From: Cliona cf. orientalis
Taxonomy: Eukaryota; Porifera; Demospongiae; Clionaida; Clionaidae
Assembly (NCBI GenBank): GCA_963930775.1
Contig: OZ005689.1
Span: forward strand, 30,023,079 to 30,087,078
DNA: 64,000 bases
Reading direction: 5' to 3'
Made by a program: the position numbers and the translations under genes. Shown in pieces: positions 42,498-53,438 of the stretch. Position 1 is the stretch's first letter. Each line of letters starts with the position of its first letter. The notes under the pieces are model-generated. The model was given only the letters and a program-made list of their open reading frames with translations, was not told the DNA's origin and ran no database searches.

Positions 42498-44566
42498 CCA
42501 TTGCATCGAACAAAATAAGATGTTGCCTACTAGCTCAGAAAATGTAGGCCTACAGAACTTTCTGTCCCACACTCTAGCCACACCTGAGCAAGCACATGAT
42601 ATACTCAATTTCAGACAGATTGGACAGGAGGAGTTTGAAACTCATATCAATTATCGTATTCTACGTGACCCTAGTATTAGTGCACCAGAGCGTAGGAAAT
42701 GCTTGCACACATTTGCATCAACAAAGGCACGAAAAAAGAAAGAAAAACAACTAGACCACGAGAGAAAATTACACCAGGCATGCATGAAAAAGATGGTGAT
42801 GTTCTCAAGAGGAGAAAAGATGCCTCAGGTATGTAGTTCACTGTTTACACCACTACCTCTCACTCTGGTTGGGCATGATGGGCTTCCATATAAAGGAAAC
42901 AAAAGTAAGGCAACAGACTTTTTTTGAGACTAGGTATAAGGCGGGTGTTATTGTATCTGACTTCCCACAGCAATGGGTACCCGATTCGGTCATCCTAGAG
43001 GGGATGTTCATGATACAGACACCCCCTTCACCAAGCATAGCAACCTATGCACAGTACTGTAAGCTGCTTGTGACATGATACATCAATCCCCACTTAAAAG
43101 CAGGTGTAAGTCAAGTACACGTTCTTATTGATGACCCTAGCCAAAACATGTCTCCAAAGCAGATAGAGCACACTAAGCGTGATGAAACTTCACAGGTCAG
43201 TTCATCACACACATGCACCACTGTTGACCAATCCATTACTGTACCATCAAAGTGGAGGGATGACCTACTCAACTGTCAATGTAAAAGAGCACTGTGCAAA
43301 TTTCTCAGCATGGAAATACTGAATCAAATCCCTTCACTTCTCTCGGACAACCAGACCCTGCTAACAGCTGGAGGGTTCATTGGCCTAAAACAACACCAAT
43401 GTTGGAGTGTACAGCGAGATGGTAAATCTCAACCATTGCCATATTTACAATCAAATGCAGAGGAAACAGATCTTCATGCTTGGCTTCACTGCATACACTC
43501 ATCTGGGTCAAAGAAGCTCCTGTATTCTCCCGACACCGATGTTTATCACATTGGCTTGCCGATATTAAATCACGATCGGCACTTGGATGTCTTCGTTCAA
43601 CTAAAGGGACGCTCTAAAGATGTTAAGCGATACATCAGAATGGGAGCCTTCATTCAAGCCATTGAAAACGATCCTGATCTGGCACATGTGCCCACAAATA
43701 GATGCACTTTGGTGCTACAGGCTGCTTATGTAGCAACTGGGTGTGACTATACATCCTATTTCAAGGGAATAGGCAAAGTGTTTTTTCTAAACGTCCTCTT
43801 TCAACATGCTAAATTTATCACAGGTGGATCAACCCCTATTGGAAGTTTGGCTGACTTTGACGAGGACAATGCTCACCTAGGGCAATTAGCTTTCATCAGA
43901 CTAGTTGGATGTGCATACCATAAGAAACACGTTTCCGCTTCCAGCCTGAACACCCCTGAAGCACTGTATAATTCAGTGGTAGCCCAAACTAGTGAGGGTA
44001 CTCATAGAGAATGGCTACAAGCAATACGTGTAACCGTATGGGAACAAACAGTGGATGAGAGCTATTATGTACCATCATTTGAAGCACTTGTCCTGCACTG
44101 GAAATGGTGTACCTGGGTGTTACAGTACTGGCAGAAGGCCAAACACCAGACAGTAGTCATGCCACCGCTCACACAATATGGATGGTATGACGAAGAAGGA
44201 AAGCTGAAAGTCAATTGGGACACTGAAGAGAACATGAAGAAGGTGGAAGACCAAGTAGAGTTCTTCACAAAGGGCTGCCGCTGTAAAACGGGGTGTGTTA
44301 TGAAACAATGTAAATGTCTGAAAGCGGGTTTATCGTGTGGACCAAGCTGTCGATGTTTGAACTGTAAAAATAATAATATGCAGTATACATCCCAGAAGCG
44401 GCAGCAAGAAAAAGAGCAAGAGAAGGAGCTAGCAGAAGAAGTAGAAGAGGAGATGAGGAATAATAATGAATATGAATCAGAAGAAAGTGAAGACGATACA
44501 AATCCTAATGATATGGAAGTGGATGAGACTATGAACGAAGTTTTTGGTACTCTATTTTTGGACTAG
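42498..44566 (+). pseudogene. FEN/XPG-like nuclease with tesmin-type CXC cluster
   Basis: Frame begins near 42498 after a possible acceptor CTCCAG. The N-terminal part (EEFETHINYRILRDPSISAPERRKC) is unassigned. The nuclease part shows VLIDDPSQN, EETDLHAWLHCIH, KLLYSPDTDVYHIGL and the helix-2-turn-helix-like ATGCDYTSYFKGIGK, matching the acidic-residue pattern of PIN/FEN nucleases. The C-terminus has a Cys-rich CXC cluster (CRCKTGC, KQCKCLKAGLSCGPSCRC) and an acidic tail. Breaks: one extra T in a run near 42922 and an in-frame TGA at 43076. From 43148 to 44566 the frame is open. It could bind DNA by the CXC cluster and cleave structured DNA. Whether it belongs to a transposon is unknown. Confidence 0.65.
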
Positions 44567-44888
44567 CTGTAGGCAATAATAGGCAATACTATATCTGTAG
44601 ATAATTTCTCTGGAAATTTTTTGTTTACATCAGCTTATCTGTATTTACTGTACTGAACTATCAGTTAAGTCATTGAACATTGTTTCACTTACCAAAATTT
44701 GTGTCCTAGACTGCGGTGTCAAAGTAAATAAAATCTTTGCACTACATGGGGATGAGAGAACGCGTCATAGCACTCGTATCAACAAAGATCATTAGAGCTT
44801 ACACGGGTAACGCACCTGAACGAGGCGAGCACAAAAAAAATTAGTCATCAAAGAAGCGTTCTTCCACTTCGTTTCCCAGAGCGTGTGC

Positions 44889-45558
44889 TTATAGAGCAGT
44901 CATAAGGGTTTCTTTGTAGACGCTAACAAACGCCATGAGGCCTAGCTTCCACACCGGAAGTGCTGACTTGCAAAAAATTAAAAATGGGCGTGGTTTACGC
45001 TGGCGTATAGACTGTATTCTCTTGGTAGCTTTAACGTACCCATACTTGTAGTTGTAAAGTTCAGCCCTTTGCTTGTACGACAGCTGACCTATAAGAGTCT
45101 CTGCATCCAACTGCTGTAGCAGTGACATTTCAACAGCAGTTTCTCGGGTTGAAAGGAAGTAAGGCAGTGATTTGCCAGTCTTCATCAATATAGATGCTGC
45201 TGCCTCCCATAAATGGTGTCCATAATGCTGAACATAAGGACATCCCGACCTATACTTCCTGCATCTCTTGCGATAGTTGAGTGCTGTTTATAGTGCTCGC
45301 TGTATCTGTGTACACGACAACCCGACTTGGTCTGTCAGCTTTCACCATAAGTGAAGAACAACATAGCTTGCATGTTTGTTTTGGAGAAATCAGAATGATA
45401 CCGAGTGACACTCCAAGTGGACCCACAAAGCAGTGTAGGTGTAGATCGCTCAACATTTGAATATCTGGATGCAGTGCATCAGGTTCCATGTATTCCATGT
45501 TTTTGAAGGCCTTGGCTTTCTCAGGTGGTAAATCACACCCAGGCTGAGAATCTTTTTT
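44889..45558 (-). pseudogene. CxC5-type cysteine-cluster protein (KDZ-associated), fragment
   Basis: The exon starts at 45558 after an acceptor TTTGCAG. It encodes SPKQTCKLCCSSL, RPSRVVVYTD, then after a one-base shift near 45270 NYRKRCRKYRSGCPYVQHYGHH, LPYFLSTRETAVEMSLLQQLDAETLIG and SYKQRAELYN. The C..C...C..C...H pattern and the STRETA block are typical of the CxC5 domain linked to KDZ-family transposases. No KDZ transposase core is visible nearby, so this is a remnant or a domesticated gene piece. Function is unknown. Confidence 0.65.
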
Positions 45559-45707
45559 CTGCAAAGGATGTCACAGTATCCCATAGTTTGGGTGTCACTC
45601 TGGGCAATGTGCTAGCAGCAAAATTTAGTCAACGCACAACAGAAAGATTGGTTGTTAGCGTACTACACTGGCTAAGCATCTTGCGTTTTGTGGTACGGTG
45701 CGAGGAA

Positions 45708-45924
45708 ATGTGGGCGTGGTTTAGCATAATATTATTGTACACTTGGCTGAGAGTGCACATGCCAATATTGCGTCCATGATCCATCGAGCTGGCCAGAGCG
45801 CTAGTACCATGTGGTTGTGGCTATGTGGGCGTGGTTTAGCACAATATTATCGTATACGTGGCTGAGAGTGCGCATGCCAAATGCGTCCATCGAGCTGGAG
45901 CGCTAGTACCACGTGGTTGTGGCT
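45708..45924 (+). repeat. Tandem duplication of ~105-117 bp
   Basis: Two units: GTGGGCGTGGTTTAGCATAATATT... (45708-45824) and GTGGGCGTGGTTTAGCACAATATT... (45825-45924), each ending at GTGGTTGTGGCTAT. It lies directly upstream of a candidate first exon, so it may be a duplicated promoter. Confidence 0.85.
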
Positions 45925-46026
45925 ATGGCTGACAAGAGGTTGCAATCTGCGGCGTACAGAGCGTCACTGGAAGCTTGCTGGAAAGTAGATGTGGACTGGG
46001 ACCTCTACCCACAAAAACTAACTGAT
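45925..46026 (+). CDS. First exon of an unrecognised gene
   Basis: ATG at 45925, 34 codons (MADKRLQSAAYRASLE...DWDLYPQKLTD), then a strong donor GAT/GTAAGC. No family recognised. The intron holds the hAT element that starts 35 bp downstream. I could not find the next exon. Likely host gene, moderate doubt. Confidence 0.45.
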
Positions 46027-46277
46027 GTAAGCTGATCTGATGTCAATTCTCTAGCTGTCACTAGGGACACGCACATTATGCTTTTTAAACTTCCTATTAT
46101 GCTATGCTCCAATTCTCAATACCAAACAAGTTTATGCTTAATTTTTGTACCAATTATGCCTCCTATTATGCTTCACATTTTAATACAATTATGAGTTTGT
46201 GTAACATACACATGTAACATGAGTAAGATGATAATAAAATAGGTTGCATGACAAAATTGAGTTCAGAATTAATATTA

Positions 46278-48595
46278 TTAATGCTTGTTATATTGAAGGA
46301 GCAGTGAGCATTCAATGTAGTCTTCTAGCGAGTTGTACTGTTTGGTACTGAATGAGTTATTGAGCAGGGAGAATACTCTTTCCAGTGGCGTAGGCAGGGG
46401 GGGTGCTCAGGGGGCTCGAGCACCCCCCTCTGCTCTTGGCCTAGTCATGCCTAGTTCACATAGTCCATAGAACAGCCTCATCCAGCACCCCCTTGGCTAC
46501 TCCAAACTATCATCTACTACAAAAAAAACAGCTTAGAAGATAGTTAGAAACTTATCTCATCCCAAGATTCGGCCGAAAACCTTGAGCTAGCTCGCTAGCT
46601 ACATTCAGAACGCGTTCTCGTTGACAATTTGAACTTCGACCTTGACGGTTAATAAGTGGGCGTGGCTTAAAATTTTGCGCGCGTACTCCAGCACCCCCTT
46701 ACCTAAAATCCTGGCTACGCCCCTGGTTTCTGCTGCAGCAGACGATGGCTGTATGAGCAGTACTTTACGTGCTACTGAAGACCAATTAGGCAATACATCT
46801 TCATTCTGTTTCCACCAATCCAACACGTTCACTGTTGAGCTAACACTATCGCATTTGGCCAGATAGACAGGTAATTCCTTCTTGAGATTTGCAATAGTGG
46901 TTGGATCATTCAGGAACGGGATTGATGTCAGAGAGTCAATATCTGAAGCAGAAGGCTGCATTTCATCCATTTTAGATGGAGACATGTATCGAGCTGCTTT
47001 GAATGCATTCAAAGGAGATTTCGAGTCATCACCAAATTTTTGTTGGAAGTATTCCAATCCATCCTTTACACAGCTGAGTGCATGCAAAGTCATCTGTTGC
47101 TGAATTGCAGGGTTAGCAGGTGCTAAATTACTTGCAACAGCATTCACATTGGGATAGTGAGCGGTTTGAATAACAGCTCTGAGCTTGACTTCCTCATAGC
47201 AGATGAACACTAGAGGCCCATCCCCTTCCAAGGTGTAAGTGGATTTTACAAAGTGCTCACCTACATCAATCACTGCAGCCAATTCAAGCTTCAGATTTGC
47301 AAGAGATTGCACATTGGTGACCATTTCCAGTAGTTTAGGCCGTAAAGCAGGACCTATGTTTTCGTTTCTTCTCAAGAAGGGCTCAATATCTCCAAACTGT
47401 ACCATCAATTGGTGTAGAACTTCCCATCAACTCCACCAGCGTGTTTTGCTGTATGAGGCCATAGCTTTTCCTGTTTGCTCTTTCCAAAGGGCTTTTGTTT
47501 TAGGGCTGTGTGAAAAATGAGAGAGCCATATTGTACAAAACTGGCTGAGTACAGGCGTCTTGAACTTCTCTCCCACAATATCCAATGTATGAGAGTAGCA
47601 CCCTACATCAAGGACATTGGGATACACTATACTATACTCACTACTCGCATGGCTGCATTATTCACACTAGCCCTGTCCCTCATCGTGGCAAGAAGAAGAT
47701 GAGACTCAACTCTGAGCATAACCGACAGTATATTAATCAGTTCACGAGCAACTTCTTCTCCTGACATACTCTTCGTCAGAAACTCCAATCTCACCAAGCG
47801 CTGTTGAATTTCCCATCCATCAATGTAGCGAACAACCACTGCTAGTACCTCTCCAAGTCTGGAAGTACCATCAAACACAAGAGAGAGAAATTTACCACTG
47901 ATTTCTCTCTTGATCCTTGACTTTCCTCCTCGAGAACAAACGGTACAAGATCAAGCATGTGTCTTGTATCTGTCAAGCGGAGTGCATTTTCTTCCAGAAT
48001 ATCTCGAAGATATTCTAGTTTCGAAATCGGTATTCCAGCCCGCAAGAAAGCCATCACAACCTTCACACGATAAATACGTTGTTCATCGGGAAGTGTTTGT
48101 CCCTTGGGTTGTGTTGTTTCATCATATCTTTTCAGGGCACTTGCAATATCCTTTTCCCTCGCTTCTTTTCTCTGCAGCTTTTCCTTACTTTGCTGATGTT
48201 TTGTGGACTTCACGTGGTTGGAAACAGTGCTTCTCTTTAATGATAGGGTTTCACGACAGGCCTTACAGAATAGCCTACCCAAAGCAGAAACAGTAAGTTC
48301 CTCATCGGGAAACTCACTCACTCTTTGTGATGGCTTTATCTTTGGTTCTTGTATTCCATGACGACCAGAAGACCTTCGTTTTCCAGTGGGTGGATTGCAG
48401 TGAACTTTCCTCTTTCTTGCTAGGTCTGAAGCAGTGGGGGATCTCAATCTATCCAAAAGCGATATGGTTTCCGATTCGGCTCTGGATTCTCCACTAGTTT
48501 CGTGACTCCTCTTCTTCAGACACGTCAGACTCGTCAATAGACTCTGTAACCGATTCTGTGCTAAGAACAGACGAACTACGACTACCACTAGCCAT
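46278..48595 (-). pseudogene. hAT transposase with BED-like finger
   Basis: Starts at ATG 48595 (MASGSRSSSVLSTESV...SEEEE). A zinc finger follows (LFCKAC..HVKSTKH), then the catalytic core (FDGTSRLGEV, SHTLDIVGEKF, KTRWWS) and the C-terminal dimerisation region (LDWWKQNEDVLPNWSSVARKVL, PSSAAAE, then RVFSLLNNSFS beyond the MITE). The stop is at 46278. Breaks: one-base shifts near 48510 and 47900, a 5-bp repeat ATAGT twice near 47635, an in-frame TGA at 47427 and the MITE at 46383-46725. It cannot encode an active enzyme as written. Confidence 0.9.
46383..46725 (-). mobile_element. MITE nested in the hAT C-terminus
   Basis: The reverse-complement copy of 14735-15076, inserted between codons for SSAAAE and RVFSL of the hAT transposase. 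Flanks CTTTC/GTTTC match at four of five positions, fitting the family's 5-bp duplication. Confidence 0.9.
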
Positions 48596-48774
48596 GTTAA
48601 ACAATCTTTGGGAAAAATGCTGACTAAGCACCACGTGCTCAATAACCTCATGCCAGCAATCATGTGATTATGCCACATTTTAACCCTATTATGCCCGCAT
48701 TATGCCAGCATAGACCAACCTACCTATTATGCCCAAAGCAATGCCAGCATATTGTGCGTGTCCCTAGCTGTCAC

Positions 48775-49879
48775 TAATAGTTAAATAACTAACTTTGCGG
48801 CTGTACCATAATAGCCTTTCATTTCATTACCATGGTTGTTAGGGGGCCAACCCCACCCCCCTCCCCGGAGATGGTCCCGTTATCAATACATTATACAACA
48901 AATATATTAAATATGTAACAAATTCACCTCAACTTTATCCTCCAAATGTCCACTACTAAAACTAACAGTATATTTCATGCATGAACATCCCCGCTCAGCT
49001 CAAATAAGCAGAAATTATCTAAATAAGTGAAAATGGCCTATAAACCACATGCACGTAGGGGATGTGTACGTGTTTTGCACTAACTTAGCTAGTTACTCCA
49101 TAGTTAGTATTGGGATTACAAAAGTGAAAGACGCTGTTCATAACATTGAAGCTAAGAGTTAGCGAACAGGTAGCCCACACAGTCTAATATCACTGATGCA
49201 ACCGAACGACCCAGAGGTCTCCAACCGAGAGAAGACAATCATTTTGAACATCACGAAAAAGACTTTGGGAGGTATTTAGTTTAGCAGTGCTGTAGCCATG
49301 TACATTATGGGGAGAATTTCTCGAGATAAAAATCCATATTGGACGTTTACTGCTACTGAAAAGAAATCAGTGTCGAATTGTACAGGGAAAGGCAAGGTTT
49401 TTAACTCGACGCACAATTTTATGATCTGTTGAACGAAATCAACAAAACCGTGGAGCTGTGACTACCACGGTTCTTCGTGAATATGTCTGACCACATTTGA
49501 CATTCTTAGAGCCGGCAGTGGAGCTTAAATCACGTGTGGTGAGCAAGAACTAGTTTAGAGGACATGGTATGAAAAGTAGCCATTGAAGCCATACGATCTT
49601 GGCCGAGCCCAGGTAGAGGACCTTGCTTCTCCCGGAATAAGTTGTTCGTCAGGCAGAGTTTGTGGAGATTGCTATGAGATGGAGTGAAAAGATGGCTTGA
49701 ACGAACAAATTTAAACAGGCAAACTGTTTGGTGTATATTATACGAATGTTGATTCTAATATCTACATTTCACGGGGGAGGGTGGGGGCTTACATGCAGAA
49801 TAAAACCTATAATATATACAGGAAATGCAGCGGGGCTTATGGACAAGGGGAATGTAGTTGTGGGATTCTACGGTAATAC
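48775..49879. other. No gene; transposon-end-like sequence at right
   Basis: No supported frames. At ~49740-49879 lies GGGGGCTTACATGC...GGGATTCTACGGTAAT. Its complement begins ACCGTAGAATCCC, like ~39498, so this is probably a related element end. Confidence 0.45.
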
Positions 49880-50190
49880 CAAGAGTATAATATAATAGAG
49901 AGGGAGGGAGAGTATCCTACTTCACTATGGGCCTGTGTTACAACACTTTACAGAGGTCATGTAATGATATTCACAGGCTTGAGGCCTCAGTACTAGCCGT
50001 TTGTGGGCATGTAGCTAACCTCATGTATAGTAGAACACTAATGCAGGTTGTTGCAGCTGCTATGTGATGTTGTAGGACAATCTGTGAAACCACTTTGTAT
50101 ATGAATATCATTACAAAGGTCATGACCCCTGTTTGTAACACAGGCCCATAGTGAAGTAGGATACTCTCCCTCCTCTATTATATACTCTTG
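49880..50190. mobile_element. Fold-back MITE with 7-bp target duplication
   Basis: 311 bp with long inverted arms (CAAGAGTATA.TATAATAGAG to ...GGGCCTGTGTTACAA, ~70 bp) and GTAATAC on each side (49873-49879, 50191-50197). Confidence 0.85.
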
Positions 50191-50197
50191 GTAATAC

Positions 50198-50847
50198 TTT
50201 TAAGCTTAATAGATGCCTTGGCATCAGTGCATCTCACGTGAGGAAGCATACTCATTGATCCTCTCCACCCACATAGTGGCCACTCAGAAACCCTTGAAGT
50301 GTATAGTGTATAGTGTTGTACATGTACATGTCTATATACAGGTTAGATATGCTAAGACCTAGAGAGAAGAGTGTATATAACATTATGTTACCCTCCAACC
50401 ATTATTATTGCACTGGAGATCAATCTGAGATAAAGGCCACAAGGTGATAACTATCATTTCACTTTCTGGCATGGATCGATAGAGGAATCATTCTACACAA
50501 AAACCTACTTCGTACGCTGTAGCTTCTAGAATGCTATGCTTACTGAGTTATGGCTCAAGGAAGTCAGCCGTGTAGCTAACATTGACCACCCATGATACAG
50601 TGCCGTTGCCATAGTTGCAGCTAGGCAAGCACAGCAGCTGCACACAGAACCAGTCACTTCTTTGTTCGATTTTGTGTACTAATGATGTATAGATACGCTT
50701 TTTTTTTTTCCATCGAAACGCCGGCTGTTGCTATCTTTCCAATGTTTTGGCAGCCATCTAGCTAATTGACGTATTGGGCATGGCCACATGTTTTGCATAA
50801 ACGGCGTTTATGTTTTGCGTTTACTGCATCATCCAATAGTACGTTAC
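50198..50847. other. Intergenic, no gene seen
   Basis: Contains a T-run near 50699. No frame worth reporting. Confidence 0.5.
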
Positions 50848-51056
50848 CTCTGCTCCAATTTGCCGTTTGTTTCACATCGCAGTGCTATCATTGCTGAGAT
50901 ACGATCCCTCAAAGTCTGATGGTATACGGACGGCGATTTCGAGAAAACGGCGTTGAAACGTTGACTTTCAGGTAGTTTCATTGCATTCCGCAAGTTCCGT
51001 ATACTCTCCGCAGCATGTGGGTGTGGCCAGCGATAACTAATAATCGGCTCGTTCAT
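50848..51056 (-). CDS. First-exon candidate, unrecognised gene
   Basis: From ATG at 51056, 69 codons (MNEPIISYRWPHPHAAESIR...) with coding-like composition, ending at donor AGAG/GTAACG. Downstream exons were not found. Divergent on the other strand, AAGCGAG/GTACGT at ~51095 could be another donor, so this may be a bidirectional promoter region. Confidence 0.4.
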
Positions 51057-51719
51057 CAACGCTGGCTGTCAACAAGAAGCGTAAAGCCAAGCGAGGTACG
51101 TACTGCCTTTCCGTACTGTATTCAAGTGTTCTGTAGGATCTTACTAAGAGAGCAGAGAGTACCTATGATTATTAAAGTCGAATTGCGATGAGAGATGAAA
51201 CGGGCGTATTGATTCTATTCAGATTCGAACTGGTCATCGCAGTACAGTCGAGAAATTATGCTACAGAGCTCTTAAAACTATCGAGGAAGCTGTCATAGGC
51301 CGATGAAGGTGGCAAGTAAGCTATAGTCTGGTATGTAAACACATGCATGGGTGGGATCTATTAAGAACGAATGGCAGCATTACAGCAATGACATGCATGT
51401 ACCTGCTTCTAAGTTAAATTTGCAGTGATATAACTTTTAGGTAGGCTGCTTAAGCAACCCTGTATAACTTGCATAAAATTTTGAGGCAGCAGGAATGTAC
51501 ATGTATTGCTACATGGTGTGACACGAAGCTGACGAGTGAGGAAGATGGAGGGAAAGTGAGTGAGTGAGAGAGAGAGAAAGAGAGTCAGGGTGTAGAGAGG
51601 GAAGGTAATATTAATAGTACAAATAAAGCCAGAAAGGATGGTGGTGGTTGGGTGGTTAGCTTGAAAAAAAAAGCTTGGGGTGCATGGGGTTGAGTATGTT
51701 AAGTACACTGGGGGTAGTG
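51057..51719. other. Intergenic, no gene supported
   Basis: An A/G-rich stretch at 51540-51600. No convincing exon apart from the donor-like site at ~51095. Confidence 0.45.
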
Positions 51720-52817
51720 TCACTGCTCCTTGTTTGGACATGTTCTTTTATCATGTCCAGGTTGATGACATGCACCACAGAGTCGTTGGCGCTTTGGTGG
51801 TGGTGGATTTCCAGCTCCATCATCCTGTGGGTGCGGTGTACCTCCCCTACTTCCACCTGGCTTGGGAACTAAAGGCAGTGGACACACTGTCTTTGTCGTC
51901 TTCCGGACAGAAGGGTCGTATCTGTTCGTATAGATACCACTTCCTTTCTGCACTAAGCCCATGTGGTAGAATGACAGTTGGCAACTCATCAAAGTCGGGC
52001 TCCCACGGTGCTTTCAGCAAATCGATCTCCACTTCTGCGCTGTCACACTGCTCTCGGACGAACACCTTACCAGGGGATGAAGAAGTTGTCCTGAAATGAT
52101 GGTACTTTTTGATTCCATTGATTTTCTTCATCATCGTCATCGTCGCAAAAAAATCCGTCCAGTCATAGGAAGAGACGATGGTACTGCCGTCCTCACGAGA
52201 CACCAGCTGTGCGAAGTTGCACTCTGCCGAGCTACCTGGGCAATGGACTGGAGACTTCCCACCTTCGTTCTCTTGAACAGCTGCTTGAACAAGCCAAAAC
52301 ACCAATCAGGTGAGAATTTGGTGTGGCCAACAGGGAGAAATGAGAGTGTAATGCTATAGTGCCTCTTAGTTAGCGTACGCCAAACAAGATACTGTATCGT
52401 AGCATTATTTTTATTTTGGCCGCAGCAGTTGTCGGCATGCAGGTATACTTCCGTCTCTCCTAGACCATGGTGTTTGAAAAAGTGGATCCTGCTGATAACG
52501 GCATTGGCACCTTTGCCACAATCACCCGCTTCGTCAGTAAGGAAGTTGACCTGCCGTGGAAGCGCTTCGCAATTGACTCCCAACACCATATACTTCCTTG
52601 GTGTCAAAATGTAGATTGGACGTGGCTGGAGGGGGTCGGACGGATAGTGCACCTGCTGTGCAAAATCAAATGAGTAGTGGACTTTGATCTTGTTTGAGTT
52701 ATGCGGCGTGTTGGAGCTGAGAGGTGGTTGAGAAAATTTGTGACCGGATTTGGGAAAACCCTCCGTATGGAATTTTTTCAGAAAATTGAGTTTGATGCAT
52801 GGTTGATAAGCTCTACC

Positions 52818-53150
52818 CAGGGGCGTGTCCAGGATTTGAGGAAGGTAGGTGCTGAGCCAAACGCGCGCAAAGCGCGCGCGCAAAAAATTTTAGCCACGCC
52901 CCCAAAACGTTGACCACGCCCCTCATTAACACGTTCTTGAAGACAGCTTGATGACAAAGAAGGCTGTTTTAGGCCTAGTAGCAACGAGAAACTGCCGTTT
53001 AGAGCGAGTCCAGAAAGTTTATTGTTGGTCTTAGCTATCAGTTGTTGCTTATCAGTAACAATAGTTGTCACACAGCAACTAAGTTGGCTGTTGTGCCAGA
53101 CCTTAGGGGGGTGCTCCAGCCCCCTGAGCCCCCCGCTGGACACGCCCCTG
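52818..53150 (+). mobile_element. MITE nested in the TIR element
   Basis: 333 bp with ends CAGGGGCGTGTCCAGG / CTGGACACGCCCCTG and a 5-bp duplication CTACC (52813-52817, 53151-53155). Same family as 14735. Confidence 0.9.
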
Positions 53151-53354
53151 CTACCATAGAGCTAACCCGCGTTCAAGTCTTAGGCTGATCGCGCGCTTCG
53201 TTGTGGAGATACAGCGCTTTGTTTGCAATCGCGCCACACCCCCAATAATCGAGAAATTGCGGTCTAAAGGCGTTGCTATGCATGCGTATGGCGTTTCCGC
53301 ATACTACGCGTGACCCGGATATCAATTAAATGGACCTGGGCGGAGCCGTTCGAA

Positions 53355-53438
53355 ATGAACGTAAAGATAGAGCAAGAGTTGAATTTCGTTGTTGACAACG
53401 ACAGCCGATTGTTCTTAGATGCCCAAGAAGCTAAAAAG
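53355..53438 (+). CDS. Exon-like frame inside the TIR element
   Basis: ATG at 53355, 28 codons (MNVKIEQELNFVVDND...EAKK), then donor AAAG/GTGAGC. Unrecognised. It may be a host first exon captured by the element or the element's own gene. Confidence 0.35.

Larger units (their letters stand above)
46062..48766 (-). mobile_element. hAT DNA transposon
   Basis: 2705 bp with short inverted ends TAGGGACACGCACA / TGTGCGTGTCCCTA and an exact 8-bp duplication GCTGTCAC (46054-46061 and 48767-48774), the classic hAT signature. Subterminal CCTATTATGC-type motifs repeat near both ends. It contains a broken BED-type transposase and a nested MITE. Confidence 0.94.

Noticed and set aside
43076-43078. In-frame TGA read as selenocysteine or tryptophan
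   Set aside because: No SECIS-like element was seen, and TGA also serves as the normal stop elsewhere in the window; a nonsense mutation is simpler.
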